Positions 1-8,397 of a DNA stretch of 34,398 nucleotides are shown one piece after another (positions within the stretch are counted from its first letter, which is position 1; each line of letters begins with the position of its first letter). A program made the position numbers and the translations under genes. Source of the DNA: UBA5177 sp002413265 (GTDB lineage Bacteria; Chloroflexota; UBA5177); contig DAIORV010000010.1 in assembly GCA_036752825.1 (NCBI GenBank), forward strand, positions 1 through 34,398. Direction: 5' to 3'. The notes under the pieces were generated by a model that ran no database searches, was not told the DNA's origin, and saw nothing but the letters and a program-made list of their open reading frames with translations.

Positions 1-579
1 TTGACCAGCCGTGAGGAGATCAACGCGAAGATGCGGGTCGTGCTTGACGAGGTGACGGAAAAATGGGGTGTTCGTGTCACCCGGGTGGAGCTAAAGGACA
101 TCATCCCGCCCCGAGACGTTCAGACCGCCATGGAAAAGCAGATGCAGGCTGAGCGTGAGAAGCGTGCCGCCATCCTGCGAGCGGAGGGCCTGAAGCAGTC
201 TTCGATCCTCTCGGCGGAGGGCGAGAAACAGTCGGCGATCCTGAAAGCCGAGGGTGAACGCCAGTCGGCCGTGCTCCGAGCCGAAGGCGAGGGGCAGGCG
301 CTGATCACGGTCCAGAAGGCGCAGGCAAAGGCCATCGACGTGGTCTTCGGTGCGCTGAACAGCTCGCATCCAACTCCCGAGATCCTCAAATACCTGTATC
401 TGCAGGCTTTGCCGAAGATGGCCGAGGGCTCGGCGAACAAGCTGTTTGTGGTCCCATCCGAGCTCGACGGCATCGCGGCCCTGGGGGCAACGTTCTCCGC
501 CGCGGGGCAGGAGGGCGGGGAGATAAGTGCGACGGCCACCCGAACTGAGCCGGCGCAGACGGACGTCAACGGGCAATAG
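1..579 (+). CDS. SPFH/band-7 (stomatin/prohibitin-like) protein, 3' part
   Basis: This is the C-terminal 192 residues of a membrane-associated SPFH-family protein; the gene begins before the window, and the TTG at position 1 is probably an internal leucine codon. The visible part starts inside the SPFH domain (TSREEINAKMRVVLDE, then WGVRVTRVELKDI and IPPRDVQTAMEKQM). A long charged helix follows with an 11-residue periodicity of the type AILRAEGxKQS, about four times between residues 57 and 100, typical of the coiled-coil tail that drives oligomerisation. A short Gly/Ala-rich C-terminus ends at TAG. Family members form oligomeric scaffolds in membrane microdomains and often partner a NfeD protein or proteases. 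The usual NfeD partner would lie outside the window. The next gene starts a few bases downstream on the same strand. Confidence 0.9.
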   Translation: MTSREEINAKMRVVLDEVTEKWGVRVTRVELKDIIPPRDVQTAMEKQMQAEREKRAAILRAEGLKQSSILSAEGEKQSAILKAEGERQSAVLRAEGEGQALITVQKAQAKAIDVVFGALNSSHPTPEILKYLYLQALPKMAEGSANKLFVVPSELDGIAALGATFSAAGQEGGEISATATRTEPAQTDVNGQ

Positions 580-585
580 TCGTTG

Positions 586-1968
586 ATGACCACTTTAAGC
601 GAAGACTCGATCGAAACGTTGCGAGCCGCACTAAGGGGTAGCGTGCTGCTGCCAGGCGACGAAGAGTACGACGCATCCAGAACCGTTTGGAATGCGATGA
701 TCGACCGGCATCCGGCACTCATAGTCCGTTCGGCCGGGGTTTCGGACGTGATTACCGCGGTTAACTTTGCTCGAGAGAATGATCTTCTGCTTTCGATAAG
801 AGGCGGAGGTCACAATGTGACCGGCAGCGCGGTGTGCGATGACGGGCTCATGCTCGACATGTCCGGAATGAGAGGCATTCGCGTCGATGCGGAGCGCCGT
901 ACGGCACGGGCGGAAGCCGGCTGCGTTTGGGCCGACCTCGATCACGAGACTCAGGCCTTCGGCCTGGCCGTGACCGGAGGCCAGATCTCGGATACGGGCA
1001 TTGCGGGCTTGACGCTGGGAGGCGGCGTTGGACACCTCATGCGCCTCTGCGGCGCAGTTGTAGACAATCTCATCTCCGTCGATCTCGTGACTGCTTCGGG
1101 CGAGTTGCTGGCAGTTGGTGCCGACCATCACCCAGACCTCTTCTGGGCCGTTCGCGGCGGCGGCGGTAACTACGGGGTGGTCACGTCCTTCGAATACGGG
1201 CTGCACCCGGTCGGACCAATCGTGCTGGGCGGCATGTTGCTGTATCCGGCCGCTCGAGGCGCGGAGATTCTTCGTTTCTATAGGGATTGGATGGCCGAGG
1301 CGCCGGACGAGCTGAACGTGACGCCCGCCTTTATCACCGCACCTCCCGCACCCTTTGTCCCTGAGTCACTTCAGTTGCAGCCGGCCGTCGGGATGGTTGT
1401 TTGTTACGCGGGCGACATCGATGCTGGACAAGAACTTGTGGGAAAGCTGCGTGAAGCGGTTCCACCTGCCGCGGATCTGGTGGCCCCGATGCCCTATGCC
1501 GTCGTGCAGACCTTGCTCGATGCGGCGGCGCCGTGGGGCCAACAGGTCTTCCTAAAGTCGGCGAATCTCTTCGATCTCTCAGACGATGTCGTGGATATCA
1601 TCGTGCGGTTCGCGACCCGCCCGACCTCGCCGATGTCGATCGTGCCGATCGTCGCCTGGGGAGGCGCGTTTGGCCGCGTCGGTGACGACGAGACGGCGTT
1701 GGGGCACCGCGACTCGAAATTCGGCATCTATATCTTCGCCGTATGGCCGGACCCATCGGACAGCGCGCGCCACGTCGAGTGGGCGCGCGCCTTTCATGCA
1801 GCGCTCCGCCCACATATGAACGGCAGCTACGTGAACGAAATTGGCCAGGAGGGACGGGTACAGGAGGCCTACACACCTCACACCTATGCAAGGCTCGTCG
1901 AGGTAAAGAACCGGTATGACCCGAACAATTTCTTCCGAATGAACCAGAACATTAAGCCTACGATCTAG
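586..1968 (+). CDS. FAD-binding oxidoreductase (PCMH/BBE type, covalent flavin)
   Basis: A 460-residue flavoprotein of the FAD_binding_4 plus BBE family (berberine-bridge-like, 6-hydroxynicotine-oxidase-like oxidases). The N-terminal PCMH domain shows RGGGHN at residues 72-77; the histidine is the usual attachment site for 8-alpha-linked FAD. The second FAD loop reads TGIAGLTLGGGVG. The position where bicovalent enzymes carry a flavin-linked cysteine is not Cys (GGQISDTG), so a single covalent link is expected. The C-terminal BBE motif ends RYDPNNFFRMNQNI. The substrate cannot be told; relatives oxidise alcohols, sugars or amines with O2. No signal peptide is visible. The TTG at 583 lies directly before this ATG and could also start translation. 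The gene begins 6 bases after the SPFH stop, so co-transcription is likely, but there is no clear Shine-Dalgarno. Confidence 0.9.
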   Translation: MTTLSEDSIETLRAALRGSVLLPGDEEYDASRTVWNAMIDRHPALIVRSAGVSDVITAVNFARENDLLLSIRGGGHNVTGSAVCDDGLMLDMSGMRGIRVDAERRTARAEAGCVWADLDHETQAFGLAVTGGQISDTGIAGLTLGGGVGHLMRLCGAVVDNLISVDLVTASGELLAVGADHHPDLFWAVRGGGGNYGVVTSFEYGLHPVGPIVLGGMLLYPAARGAEILRFYRDWMAEAPDELNVTPAFITAPPAPFVPESLQLQPAVGMVVCYAGDIDAGQELVGKLREAVPPAADLVAPMPYAVVQTLLDAAAPWGQQVFLKSANLFDLSDDVVDIIVRFATRPTSPMSIVPIVAWGGAFGRVGDDETALGHRDSKFGIYIFAVWPDPSDSARHVEWARAFHAALRPHMNGSYVNEIGQEGRVQEAYTPHTYARLVEVKNRYDPNNFFRMNQNIKPTI

Positions 1969-2101
1969 GCCTGCGAGCATTCCGCCGAGCCGGCAGCAGT
2001 CTAGAACTAGAGGATGGCAGCCATTTTCTGGACCGCGTCCAGACTGCCTGGCTCTGTCGCAACCTCAACCACTGCGCCAAGCTCGAAGGCCTTCTGAATG
2101 G

Positions 2102-3763
2102 CTAGTTTTCCGTGCGGAAGACCTTGTTTCGGCTCGCTCGAAATTCGACGACACCGGAGTCTCGCTGCCGCTCGTCTTCGCCTCGGAAGAAGCTATCCCA
2201 CTCTGCAACGGCGTCGACGCTAGTACCGCCGTGACGGGTATGCCTGGCGCGGGTCTGAGAGATTACGGGCGTGTTGAGCGCGCTTCCTGCGATGACGACC
2301 TGCCCCTTGGTCAGCGCGGGGAGCTCGTCGAGCAAGTCCCGACCCACGCTCTCCACTGCAGAGGCGATGCTGTTCTGGTCGATGGGGTTGACGATCCGCA
2401 TGATGAAGTGCGTCATGCACTGCGACAGAACGTCGGCATCGAGTTTGCCCGGGCGCTGACTGATCAGACCTACTCCCACGCCAAATTTTCTGCCCTCCGA
2501 AAGGATCTGTTTGAGTACGCCTGAGCTGATGACGTCTGCCGAGGCAGGCGCGAAGTGGTGCGCTTCCTCGACCAGTACGAAGACCGGGTAGGGAAGGTGC
2601 GACTCGTCTCCCTCGCTCGCCTTGCCTCTCTCGGTATCCATCCGCGCACGAAGGAGGCGGCGAAGGAGGGTTGCGACGACGACCTGCTGATCTTGTTGAT
2701 CCACCTCGTTGAGCTGAAGCACGGTGCACTGGCCCGGGCGGAACAATTGATTCAGATCGAGGTGCTGAGTAGGGTGGAAGGTCTCGTTGTGCTCGAATCT
2801 CCGTTGAAGTCGCCAGCGAAGACCTTGAATGCTGGAGCCATAGTCGATCCCCTGGTCCGACTTTTCTTGCCCGACATCGTCGATGGCGTTGTACAGATCG
2901 GTGAGCGTCCAATGGTCCTCGTACTGGTCTCTCTTGGCACGCTTCATCCGGTTGAAGGCATCCGTGAGGATTGCTTCCATGCGCTCGCCGAGGGTCGGCA
3001 TAAGATAGCGAAGATCGTCGATAGTCAGCGTCGACATGCGAACCTTTACCTGATTGGGCTTATAGACCCGGACGCGGGGTCGATACTGCCCATCGACGAA
3101 TTGATCGTCGTTCTGCATGTCCATCAACGTGTCATATTCGCCGTGGGGATCGACGACGAGAACGCAGCCCTTGTTGTACGGCTTCATCAATTCCTCGATC
3201 GTGACTCCCGCGAGGTAGCTCTTGCCTGCTCCCGTGCCGGCGATGATCGACAGGTGTGTGCTAGCCAGCTCGTTCACGTCGAGGACCACCGGTACCTCGC
3301 CGGCACGGCGGCTGAGCAGCGACCCGACGTGGGCCGAGCCGGCCTGATGAAGCTTTCGTTTGCTCAGAACCTCGGCCAGCATATCGCTTGGCGTGAGGTA
3401 AATAACTGCCCCGCTCCTCGGGAGCGCGCGGGGGTTCACAAAGGCGCCAAGACCCGGGTCAAAGTAACCCATGACGGCGACGCTTACCTCGAAAAGCTCG
3501 CTCTGGTCATCGGCGTAGCCGATTGCGGAGGCGACTTCCTGGGGGCGCACGTCGGGCGAGGCCATGAAGGAATCGGGGAATAGCCGGACCGGAGCGCGCT
3601 GGACGATCCGCCCCAGAACCGCTCGCTGCCCCTCGACATCCTCAAGGATGTAATACACGAATTCGCCAATCTTGCAGTGCCCGTTATCGTCGGGAGTGAT
3701 GAAGAGGAATTCGTGTGGGTTCTCGCCCGGTCCTTTGGCAGTGCCTATCTTGAGCGTCTGCAT
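2102..3763 (-). CDS. herA: HerA-family ATPase/DNA translocase with N-terminal HAS-barrel
   Basis: A 553-residue ATPase of the HerA/FtsK superfamily (DUF87). Residues 1-about 120 form the HAS-barrel assembly domain, and the RecA-like core follows. Walker A is GTGAGKSY at 176-183, VLVVDPHGEYD lies near 201-211, Walker B is VFVLVEEAHHF near 394-404, and SEGRKFGVGVGLISQRP (about 422-438) matches the conserved arginine/sensor region. In archaea and several bacteria HerA forms a hexamer that translocates DNA for the NurA nuclease in end resection; other bacterial copies act in defence or unknown processes. No NurA is visible here. The preceding gene ends only 3 bases before this ATG, so the two are translationally linked. 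It converges on the FAD oxidoreductase gene across a 133-bp gap. Confidence 0.92.
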   Translation of the reverse strand: MQTLKIGTAKGPGENPHEFLFITPDDNGHCKIGEFVYYILEDVEGQRAVLGRIVQRAPVRLFPDSFMASPDVRPQEVASAIGYADDQSELFEVSVAVMGYFDPGLGAFVNPRALPRSGAVIYLTPSDMLAEVLSKRKLHQAGSAHVGSLLSRRAGEVPVVLDVNELASTHLSIIAGTGAGKSYLAGVTIEELMKPYNKGCVLVVDPHGEYDTLMDMQNDDQFVDGQYRPRVRVYKPNQVKVRMSTLTIDDLRYLMPTLGERMEAILTDAFNRMKRAKRDQYEDHWTLTDLYNAIDDVGQEKSDQGIDYGSSIQGLRWRLQRRFEHNETFHPTQHLDLNQLFRPGQCTVLQLNEVDQQDQQVVVATLLRRLLRARMDTERGKASEGDESHLPYPVFVLVEEAHHFAPASADVISSGVLKQILSEGRKFGVGVGLISQRPGKLDADVLSQCMTHFIMRIVNPIDQNSIASAVESVGRDLLDELPALTKGQVVIAGSALNTPVISQTRARHTRHGGTSVDAVAEWDSFFRGEDERQRDSGVVEFRASRNKVFRTEN

Positions 3764-3766
3764 GTT

Positions 3767-4357
3767 TTAGCCCGCCGGAACCACGCGAGATTTCCACGCG
3801 AGGTTGTTTCTCAGGAGACCGATGACGCCGCTCTGATCTGGAAATTCAGGCTCGAGACGGTCGAGGATGGTCAGGAGGAGGCTGAAAACCGTCGCATCGT
3901 TTCTCGCCATCAGCTGCGGCAGGTAGCCGGCAAAAAATTTCTGCTCCTGGGTTGCGTGAAAGGAATGAACCTCCGCGTCGCGCATCGTCTCGACACGCGT
4001 GCCTACCTGCGCCGAGAGAGCCGGAATGCCGTGGTGCGGCTCACTCCCCTCCAACCAGCCCACGACAAGGATGTCGACGAGGACACCTTTTTCGTTGAGG
4101 AAGTCTGGAGAAAACACAGACAGATCGCGGTCGCTCGAAAGCCGAGGTCCGAGCGAATCGATTTGCGGGTTGATAAGAAAGGTGTCTCGTATCACGCCGA
4201 CCAGCGAAATGCCTTCGCCGTCGACTTGTTCAAGAGTGACAAAGGTGCCGAAGGAATACGCGCTTGGAGGTGGCAGCTCGGCGCTCTCGAGCTTTCCAAA
4301 GACCCGGCACATATACGAGATGTGCGAGTTCGATTTGACGATGGTTCCGATGAGCAC
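3767..4357 (-). CDS. Stand-alone HAS-barrel domain protein, HerA partner
   Basis: A 196-residue protein whose N-terminus (GTIVKSNSHISYMCRV, then a beta-rich segment GTFVTLEQVDGEGISLVGVI) resembles the HAS-barrel of HerA-like ATPases, but it has no Walker motifs. The C-terminal half is alpha-rich. It starts at GTG 4357, with a GAAGG Shine-Dalgarno about 7 bases upstream. It ends 3 bases before the herA start, so the two form an operon. HAS-barrels mediate ring assembly and partner docking, so the likely role is an accessory subunit or adaptor of the HerA ring; this is inference from sequence resemblance and position. The family assignment rests on pattern recognition only, and no enzymatic motif is visible. 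Confidence 0.7.
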   Translation of the reverse strand: MLIGTIVKSNSHISYMCRVFGKLESAELPPPSAYSFGTFVTLEQVDGEGISLVGVIRDTFLINPQIDSLGPRLSSDRDLSVFSPDFLNEKGVLVDILVVGWLEGSEPHHGIPALSAQVGTRVETMRDAEVHSFHATQEQKFFAGYLPQLMARNDATVFSLLLTILDRLEPEFPDQSGVIGLLRNNLAWKSRVVPAG

Positions 4358-4420
4358 GCAAACCCCTTCGCCGCAAGCCGACCAGACTCTAGCATAGGTG
4401 AATAGTTTGGAAACCCGCGC

Positions 4421-4430
4421 GATAATTATC
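4421..4430. promoter_or_regulatory. Perfect 10-bp palindrome GATAATTATC in divergent intergenic region
   Basis: GATAATTATC is a perfect palindrome, AT-rich against a GC-rich background. It sits between the HAS-barrel/herA operon (minus) and the DUF6391/hppA genes (plus). The spacer of 4358-4506 holds no gene. A TATAGT sequence at 4498-4503 is a candidate -10 for the plus-strand genes. The palindrome could be an operator, but short palindromes also arise by chance. Confidence 0.3.
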
Positions 4431-4527
4431 CCTTTTTAGAGACGGTGCCGGTCGAGGAATTGGCAGGCTGCCTTACTGGGGATTCGCACGCCTGGGCTAT
4501 AGTGGCTTGGGGGTTGGGCGACGCCAG

Positions 4528-5079
4528 ATGCGCCCTCAAATGGGACGATTTTCGTCATGCGGGGACACGCCGTTGGTAGGACGACTTGGTTCTTTGCGCG
4601 CCTTGAATCGCGTTCGGCGCAATCACGCATTGGAGCACGCAACCATATCAATCGTGACGGAGCGGCACCCGGCCGTTTTCCTCCGTGGACGATCTAATCG
4701 AAGAGGGTTTTACATCTTCGGGCTTATAGCCACAGGAGATTTGCGCGCCGCCATCGATGAAGCACTCCGTCGGCTGGAAGTGGGAGAAAGCCATCTCGCA
4801 ATTCACCCCCGATGCGGGACGAATCTTGCGGTTGCGGGTATCCTCTCGGGCGTCGCCGCAAGCGTCGCCGCGAGCATCAGGCCGCGGCAAAATCGGTTTG
4901 CCTACGCCATCCTGGCGTCGATCGCAGCGCTGATAGTATCTCCGCCGATCGGCACATCCGCGCAGAGACACCTCACAACTCTTGCGGAAATGTCGGGGAT
5001 GCGGGTTGTAAAAGTGGAACGTCGGCGGTTTCCTTTCCTGCGGGAACCCGTTCACTGGGTTCAGACAGAGTCGATTTAG
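4528..5079 (+). CDS. DUF6391-type membrane-associated protein
   Basis: Recognised by the motif RRNHALEHATI, characteristic of the DUF6391 family of Chloroflexota and Cyanobacteria, whose function is unknown. A second conserved-looking stretch, HPRCGTNLAVAGILSG, leads into two hydrophobic segments (about AVAGILSGVAASVAASI and FAYAILASIAALIVSPPIG), so one or two membrane helices are likely. The C-terminus is basic. The longest reading frame begins at TTG 4507, but that start is only 3 bases from a TATAGT candidate -10 at 4498-4503. I therefore prefer ATG 4528 (183 residues); ATG 4540 is also possible and no Shine-Dalgarno decides. It lies 82 bases upstream of the pyrophosphatase gene on the same strand; a functional link is not shown. 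Confidence 0.72.
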   Translation: MRPQMGRFSSCGDTPLVGRLGSLRALNRVRRNHALEHATISIVTERHPAVFLRGRSNRRGFYIFGLIATGDLRAAIDEALRRLEVGESHLAIHPRCGTNLAVAGILSGVAASVAASIRPRQNRFAYAILASIAALIVSPPIGTSAQRHLTTLAEMSGMRVVKVERRRFPFLREPVHWVQTESI

Positions 5080-5161
5080 AGCGAAAGATCCAAACGTCTG
5101 CGTATCGGCGGAAGAGCTGTAGCGAGGGCGACGGACAAGACGGAGGAGATTGAGGGAGGAG

Positions 5162-7270
5162 ATGAGTAAAGACACGGTTCTCACCCTGGCATACGTCGGG
5201 GCGTTCGCCGCGATCATCTACGGCATCGTACTGATCGTCGTCGTCATGCGCCAGCCACAGGGAAATGAGCGCATGCGCAGCATCGCCTCGGCCATACAGG
5301 AGGGCGCGAGCGCGTATCTCAACCGGCAATACACGACGATCGCGGTCATTGGTCTGGTCGTCGCTATCCTGCTGGCAATATTCATCCAGGGCTCCACGAA
5401 GGGTGACCCCGGACATGTTCTGACGGCAGTCCTGTTTATCGGAGGCGCGCTGTGTTCCGCAGCGGCGGGCTACATAGGCATGAACGTAGCGGTGCGCGCC
5501 AACATCCGCACTGCGCAGGCCGGAACGGTAAGTCTGAACGCGGCCATGTCGACCGCTTTTCGAGGCGGAGCGGTGACGGGATTTATGGTGGTGGGCCTGG
5601 CGCTTCTAGCCGTGACTTTTGCTTACACACTGTTCGGCCAAAGCGCTACCACACCGGTAGCCAAGTTCTTCCATGCATCCGGCTCCGCGGGGCCCAGTAC
5701 TCTTCTGGGCCTAGCGTTCGGAGCCAGCTTGATCAGCGTGTTCGCGCGCCTCGGGGGTGGAATCTACACCAAGGCGGCTGATGTCGGAGCCGACCTGGTC
5801 GGCAAAGTAGAGGCAGGCATACCCGAGGATGATCCTCGCAACCCGGCCGTCATCGCGGACAACGTCGGTGACAACGTGGGCGACGACGCCGGCATGGCCG
5901 CCGACCTTTTCGAAACGTACGTAGTCACTGCCGTGGCGGCCATGTTGCTCGGCTTCCTACAGTTCCGCGGGGCAGCGGGTAACATGCAGCTTCATGCCAT
6001 CCTTTTTCCGCTGGCCATCGGTGCGGTTTCAATTTTCGCCTCGATCATCGGCAGTCTCGTGGTCCGGGTCTACGCAGGCAGCATCATTCTTGGCCTGTAC
6101 ATCGGCATGGTGGTCACTGCGGTCCTCTCTGCGTTGGCGTTTATCCCTGTAAATAACAGTCTTCTGAACAACCCCCGCTACTACTGGTGCAGCCTGGTCG
6201 GGCTCGTCGTTACGGTGTTCATATTCGCCATCACCGAGTTCTTCACATCGGACAGCTACGCTCCGGTTCGGAGCATCGCCAAGGCATCCATCACCGGCCA
6301 CGCGACCAACATTATTCAGGGGTTGGCTATTGGGATGATGGCCACGGCGCTTCCGGCGATCGTCATCGCCATGGGGATCGTCGTCTCGTACAACCTTGCA
6401 CCGAACGGCCACGGGCTTTATGGAGTAGCGGTGGCGGCAGCATCGATGCTCTCGCTTACCGGGTTCATCGTCACTCTCGATGCCTTCGGACCGGTGACGG
6501 ACAACGCGGGCGGAATCGCCGAGATGGCAGACATGCCGGAGCAGGTTCGACAGATAACGGATCCGCTCGACTCGGTGGGCAATACGACGAAGGCGGTCAC
6601 GAAGGGCTATGCCATCGGTTCGGCAGGGCTTGCCGCGGTTGTACTGTTCGCTTCATACGTCCAGGTCGTAACAGATCAACACAAGATCGCAAACGTCGTA
6701 TTCAAGCTCGACGATCCAATGGTTATTGCGGGCTTGTTCATCGGCGGCCTGCTGCCATTCCTCTTCGCCTCACTGTCCATGCAGGCGGTGGGGCGCGCCG
6801 GCGGCAAGGTCGTGGAAGAAGTGCGGCGCCAGTTCCGAGAGAATCCTGGGATCATGGACGGTACGTCCCGGCCGGACTACCGGCAATGCGTCGACATCGT
6901 CACGGCCTCAGCGCTGCGCGAGATGGCGGTTCCAGGTCTGATTCCGGTGGGGGCGCCGTTGCTGATCGGGTTCGTCCTGGGCTGGAAGGCGCTGGGAGCC
7001 ATGCTGATCGGGAGCATCTTGACAGGGCTCTTCCTCGCCATTCAGATGACGTCCGGTGGAGGAGCCTGGGACAACGCCAAGAAGTACATCGAAGACGGGG
7101 CGTACGGGGGAAAGGGAACGCCTACGCACGCCGCATCCGTGACGGGCGATACCGTGGGAGATCCGTACAAAGACACGGCTGGGCCGGCGATTAACCCCAT
7201 GATCAAGATCGTGAACATCGTCGCGGTCTTGATTGCACCGCTGATCGTGACCCACTCGCTCTTCAGCTAG
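5162..7270 (+). CDS. hppA: Membrane-bound H+-translocating pyrophosphatase, K+-independent type
   Basis: A roughly 700-residue integral membrane pyrophosphatase that hydrolyses PPi in the cytoplasm and pumps ions outward, with multiple hydrophobic helices along its whole length. Substrate-site motifs are all present: DVGADLVGKVEAGIPEDDPR, NPAVIADNVGDNVGDDAG, DAFGPVTDNAGGIAEM, and the C-terminal GDTVGDPYKDTAGPAINP. The motif GNTTKAVTKG (lysine near residue 477) carries the Lys that in this family replaces the K+ ion, so the enzyme should be K+-independent and H+-pumping; this is family knowledge applied to a visible residue. ATG 5162 is preceded directly by a GGGAGGAG Shine-Dalgarno. TTG 5150 is an alternative start four codons earlier. 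Confidence 0.97.
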   Translation: MSKDTVLTLAYVGAFAAIIYGIVLIVVVMRQPQGNERMRSIASAIQEGASAYLNRQYTTIAVIGLVVAILLAIFIQGSTKGDPGHVLTAVLFIGGALCSAAAGYIGMNVAVRANIRTAQAGTVSLNAAMSTAFRGGAVTGFMVVGLALLAVTFAYTLFGQSATTPVAKFFHASGSAGPSTLLGLAFGASLISVFARLGGGIYTKAADVGADLVGKVEAGIPEDDPRNPAVIADNVGDNVGDDAGMAADLFETYVVTAVAAMLLGFLQFRGAAGNMQLHAILFPLAIGAVSIFASIIGSLVVRVYAGSIILGLYIGMVVTAVLSALAFIPVNNSLLNNPRYYWCSLVGLVVTVFIFAITEFFTSDSYAPVRSIAKASITGHATNIIQGLAIGMMATALPAIVIAMGIVVSYNLAPNGHGLYGVAVAAASMLSLTGFIVTLDAFGPVTDNAGGIAEMADMPEQVRQITDPLDSVGNTTKAVTKGYAIGSAGLAAVVLFASYVQVVTDQHKIANVVFKLDDPMVIAGLFIGGLLPFLFASLSMQAVGRAGGKVVEEVRRQFRENPGIMDGTSRPDYRQCVDIVTASALREMAVPGLIPVGAPLLIGFVLGWKALGAMLIGSILTGLFLAIQMTSGGGAWDNAKKYIEDGAYGGKGTPTHAASVTGDTVGDPYKDTAGPAINPMIKIVNIVAVLIAPLIVTHSLFS

Positions 7271-7308
7271 CCCAGTGAGTTGGAGTCGGCTCTGCTGAAG
7301 CGTCAGCC

Positions 7309-8397
7309 CTACTTGCATGCCGGCATACGGTGGAGAAACTTGAGTACCTGACTCAGCGTGTTCACAGGGACCACTGTTACGCTGCCGCGATGCTGTTCTG
7401 CCGGGTTGCGATTGGCCGCAACGTTGGGAACGAAAAAATACTGCATGCCCGCGTTGCGCGCCGCAATGATCTTCTGCTTCGCGCCACCAATCTCGCCGAC
7501 GTTTCCGTTGAAATCGATGGTTCCGGTCCCGGCGATCTTGCAACCCTTGGCGATGTCGGTCGTCGATAGGTGCTGAATGATTCCGACCGAGAACATGAGG
7601 CCAGCGGACGGTCCGACAATGTCCCCGTGGGAGATGGTGATCTTGATCGGAAAGATGATCTGATCCTGTACGAGAATGCCGATTAGTGGCTTCGTTCCGT
7701 GTTTGTCCGGGTACCCGTTCTTGTTGGCCGCCACGGTCCGCACTCCGAGGTGGATCACACGCTTATGGCGCAATATCGTCAGATGCGCAACTTGTCCAGG
7801 CTTGAGCTCCTCGACCAGCGGCCGCACCTGGTCGGCCTGATGGATTCTGCGGCCATCCATGTCCTCTATGACGTCACCTGGCTTTAGAAGTCGCGCCGCC
7901 TGAGTGTTGGGCAGAACTCCGGCGATTTGCGGTCCGGTCGGGGCAAGTCTCGGGTGATATCCGTGTATGGTGCTAAGAGCGGCGGCTTGGGCGTCAACGA
8001 TGCTCTGGTTCATGAGACTGGTGTTCAGCTTGACGTACTGAGTTTCAGACACGCCACCAGTGAAATCGCTTGCCTTTTGGAGCTCCGCATCGGGGTTGAG
8101 GCGTCCATAGAGCTCGACCAAGAGATGGTCTGCCTTCAGAAACGTGACGTCCGTCAGATACAGCGCTCCTCGCTTGTGGGGAGCCGGGTGACCCTTCACG
8201 TGAATCAAGGGATCGACCTGCACGGCGTTGCCGGGAAGCAGCAGATAGTAGTCGGAAGGAATCAAGTAGAGAACCCCGAGCCCCACGGCTATGACCAACA
8301 AAACCACCGTGGCGACGTTCAAAACTCGCTGCGGGGTACTTCGCTTACCTGAGCTGTTCTGCGGCGGGCCCGATGGGTTCGTTTGGTCAGCCCGCAC
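7309..8397 (-). CDS. PDZ-domain Lon-like (S16) serine protease, YlbL family
   Basis: A 362-residue membrane-anchored protease. One transmembrane helix (about residues 25-46) follows a short cytoplasmic tail. A PDZ domain is centred on residues 155-215 (PQIAGVLPNTQAARLLKPGDVI). The C-terminal S16 domain carries the Lon-type Ser-Lys dyad: Ser264 in HGDIVGPSAGLMFSVGI and Lys307 in GNVGEIGGAKQKI. The 43-residue spacing equals that of Lon (Ser679/Lys722). Relatives such as Bacillus YlbL and actinobacterial homologues degrade membrane or regulatory proteins; in Bacillus YlbL removes the SOS cell-division inhibitor YneA. Its start overlaps the end of the upstream helicase gene by 11 bases, so the two are coupled. 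It converges on hppA. Confidence 0.9.
   Translation of the reverse strand: MRADQTNPSGPPQNSSGKRSTPQRVLNVATVVLLVIAVGLGVLYLIPSDYYLLLPGNAVQVDPLIHVKGHPAPHKRGALYLTDVTFLKADHLLVELYGRLNPDAELQKASDFTGGVSETQYVKLNTSLMNQSIVDAQAAALSTIHGYHPRLAPTGPQIAGVLPNTQAARLLKPGDVIEDMDGRRIHQADQVRPLVEELKPGQVAHLTILRHKRVIHLGVRTVAANKNGYPDKHGTKPLIGILVQDQIIFPIKITISHGDIVGPSAGLMFSVGIIQHLSTTDIAKGCKIAGTGTIDFNGNVGEIGGAKQKIIAARNAGMQYFFVPNVAANRNPAEQHRGSVTVVPVNTLSQVLKFLHRMPACK

Noticed and set aside
40..310. Apparent tandem DNA repeat in the SPFH gene
   Set aside because: The periodicity is at protein level (11-residue helical repeat with varied codons), normal for this family.
1969..2101. Coding-like stretch on the minus strand (FELGAVVEVATEPGSLDAVQ) after the herA stop
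   Set aside because: It reads plausibly to TAG at about 2010 but has no start codon with a Shine-Dalgarno and would need a frameshift from herA; too short to call.
2555..3583. Long plus-strand open frame (342 codons) antisense to herA
   Set aside because: It mirrors the herA codon structure; its translation has no recognisable domain while the minus strand gives a full HerA.
6187..7194. Long plus-strand open frame (335 codons) inside hppA
   Set aside because: It is an out-of-frame shadow rich in Arg/Gly/His, typical of GC-rich coding DNA; hppA is unmistakable in the other frame.
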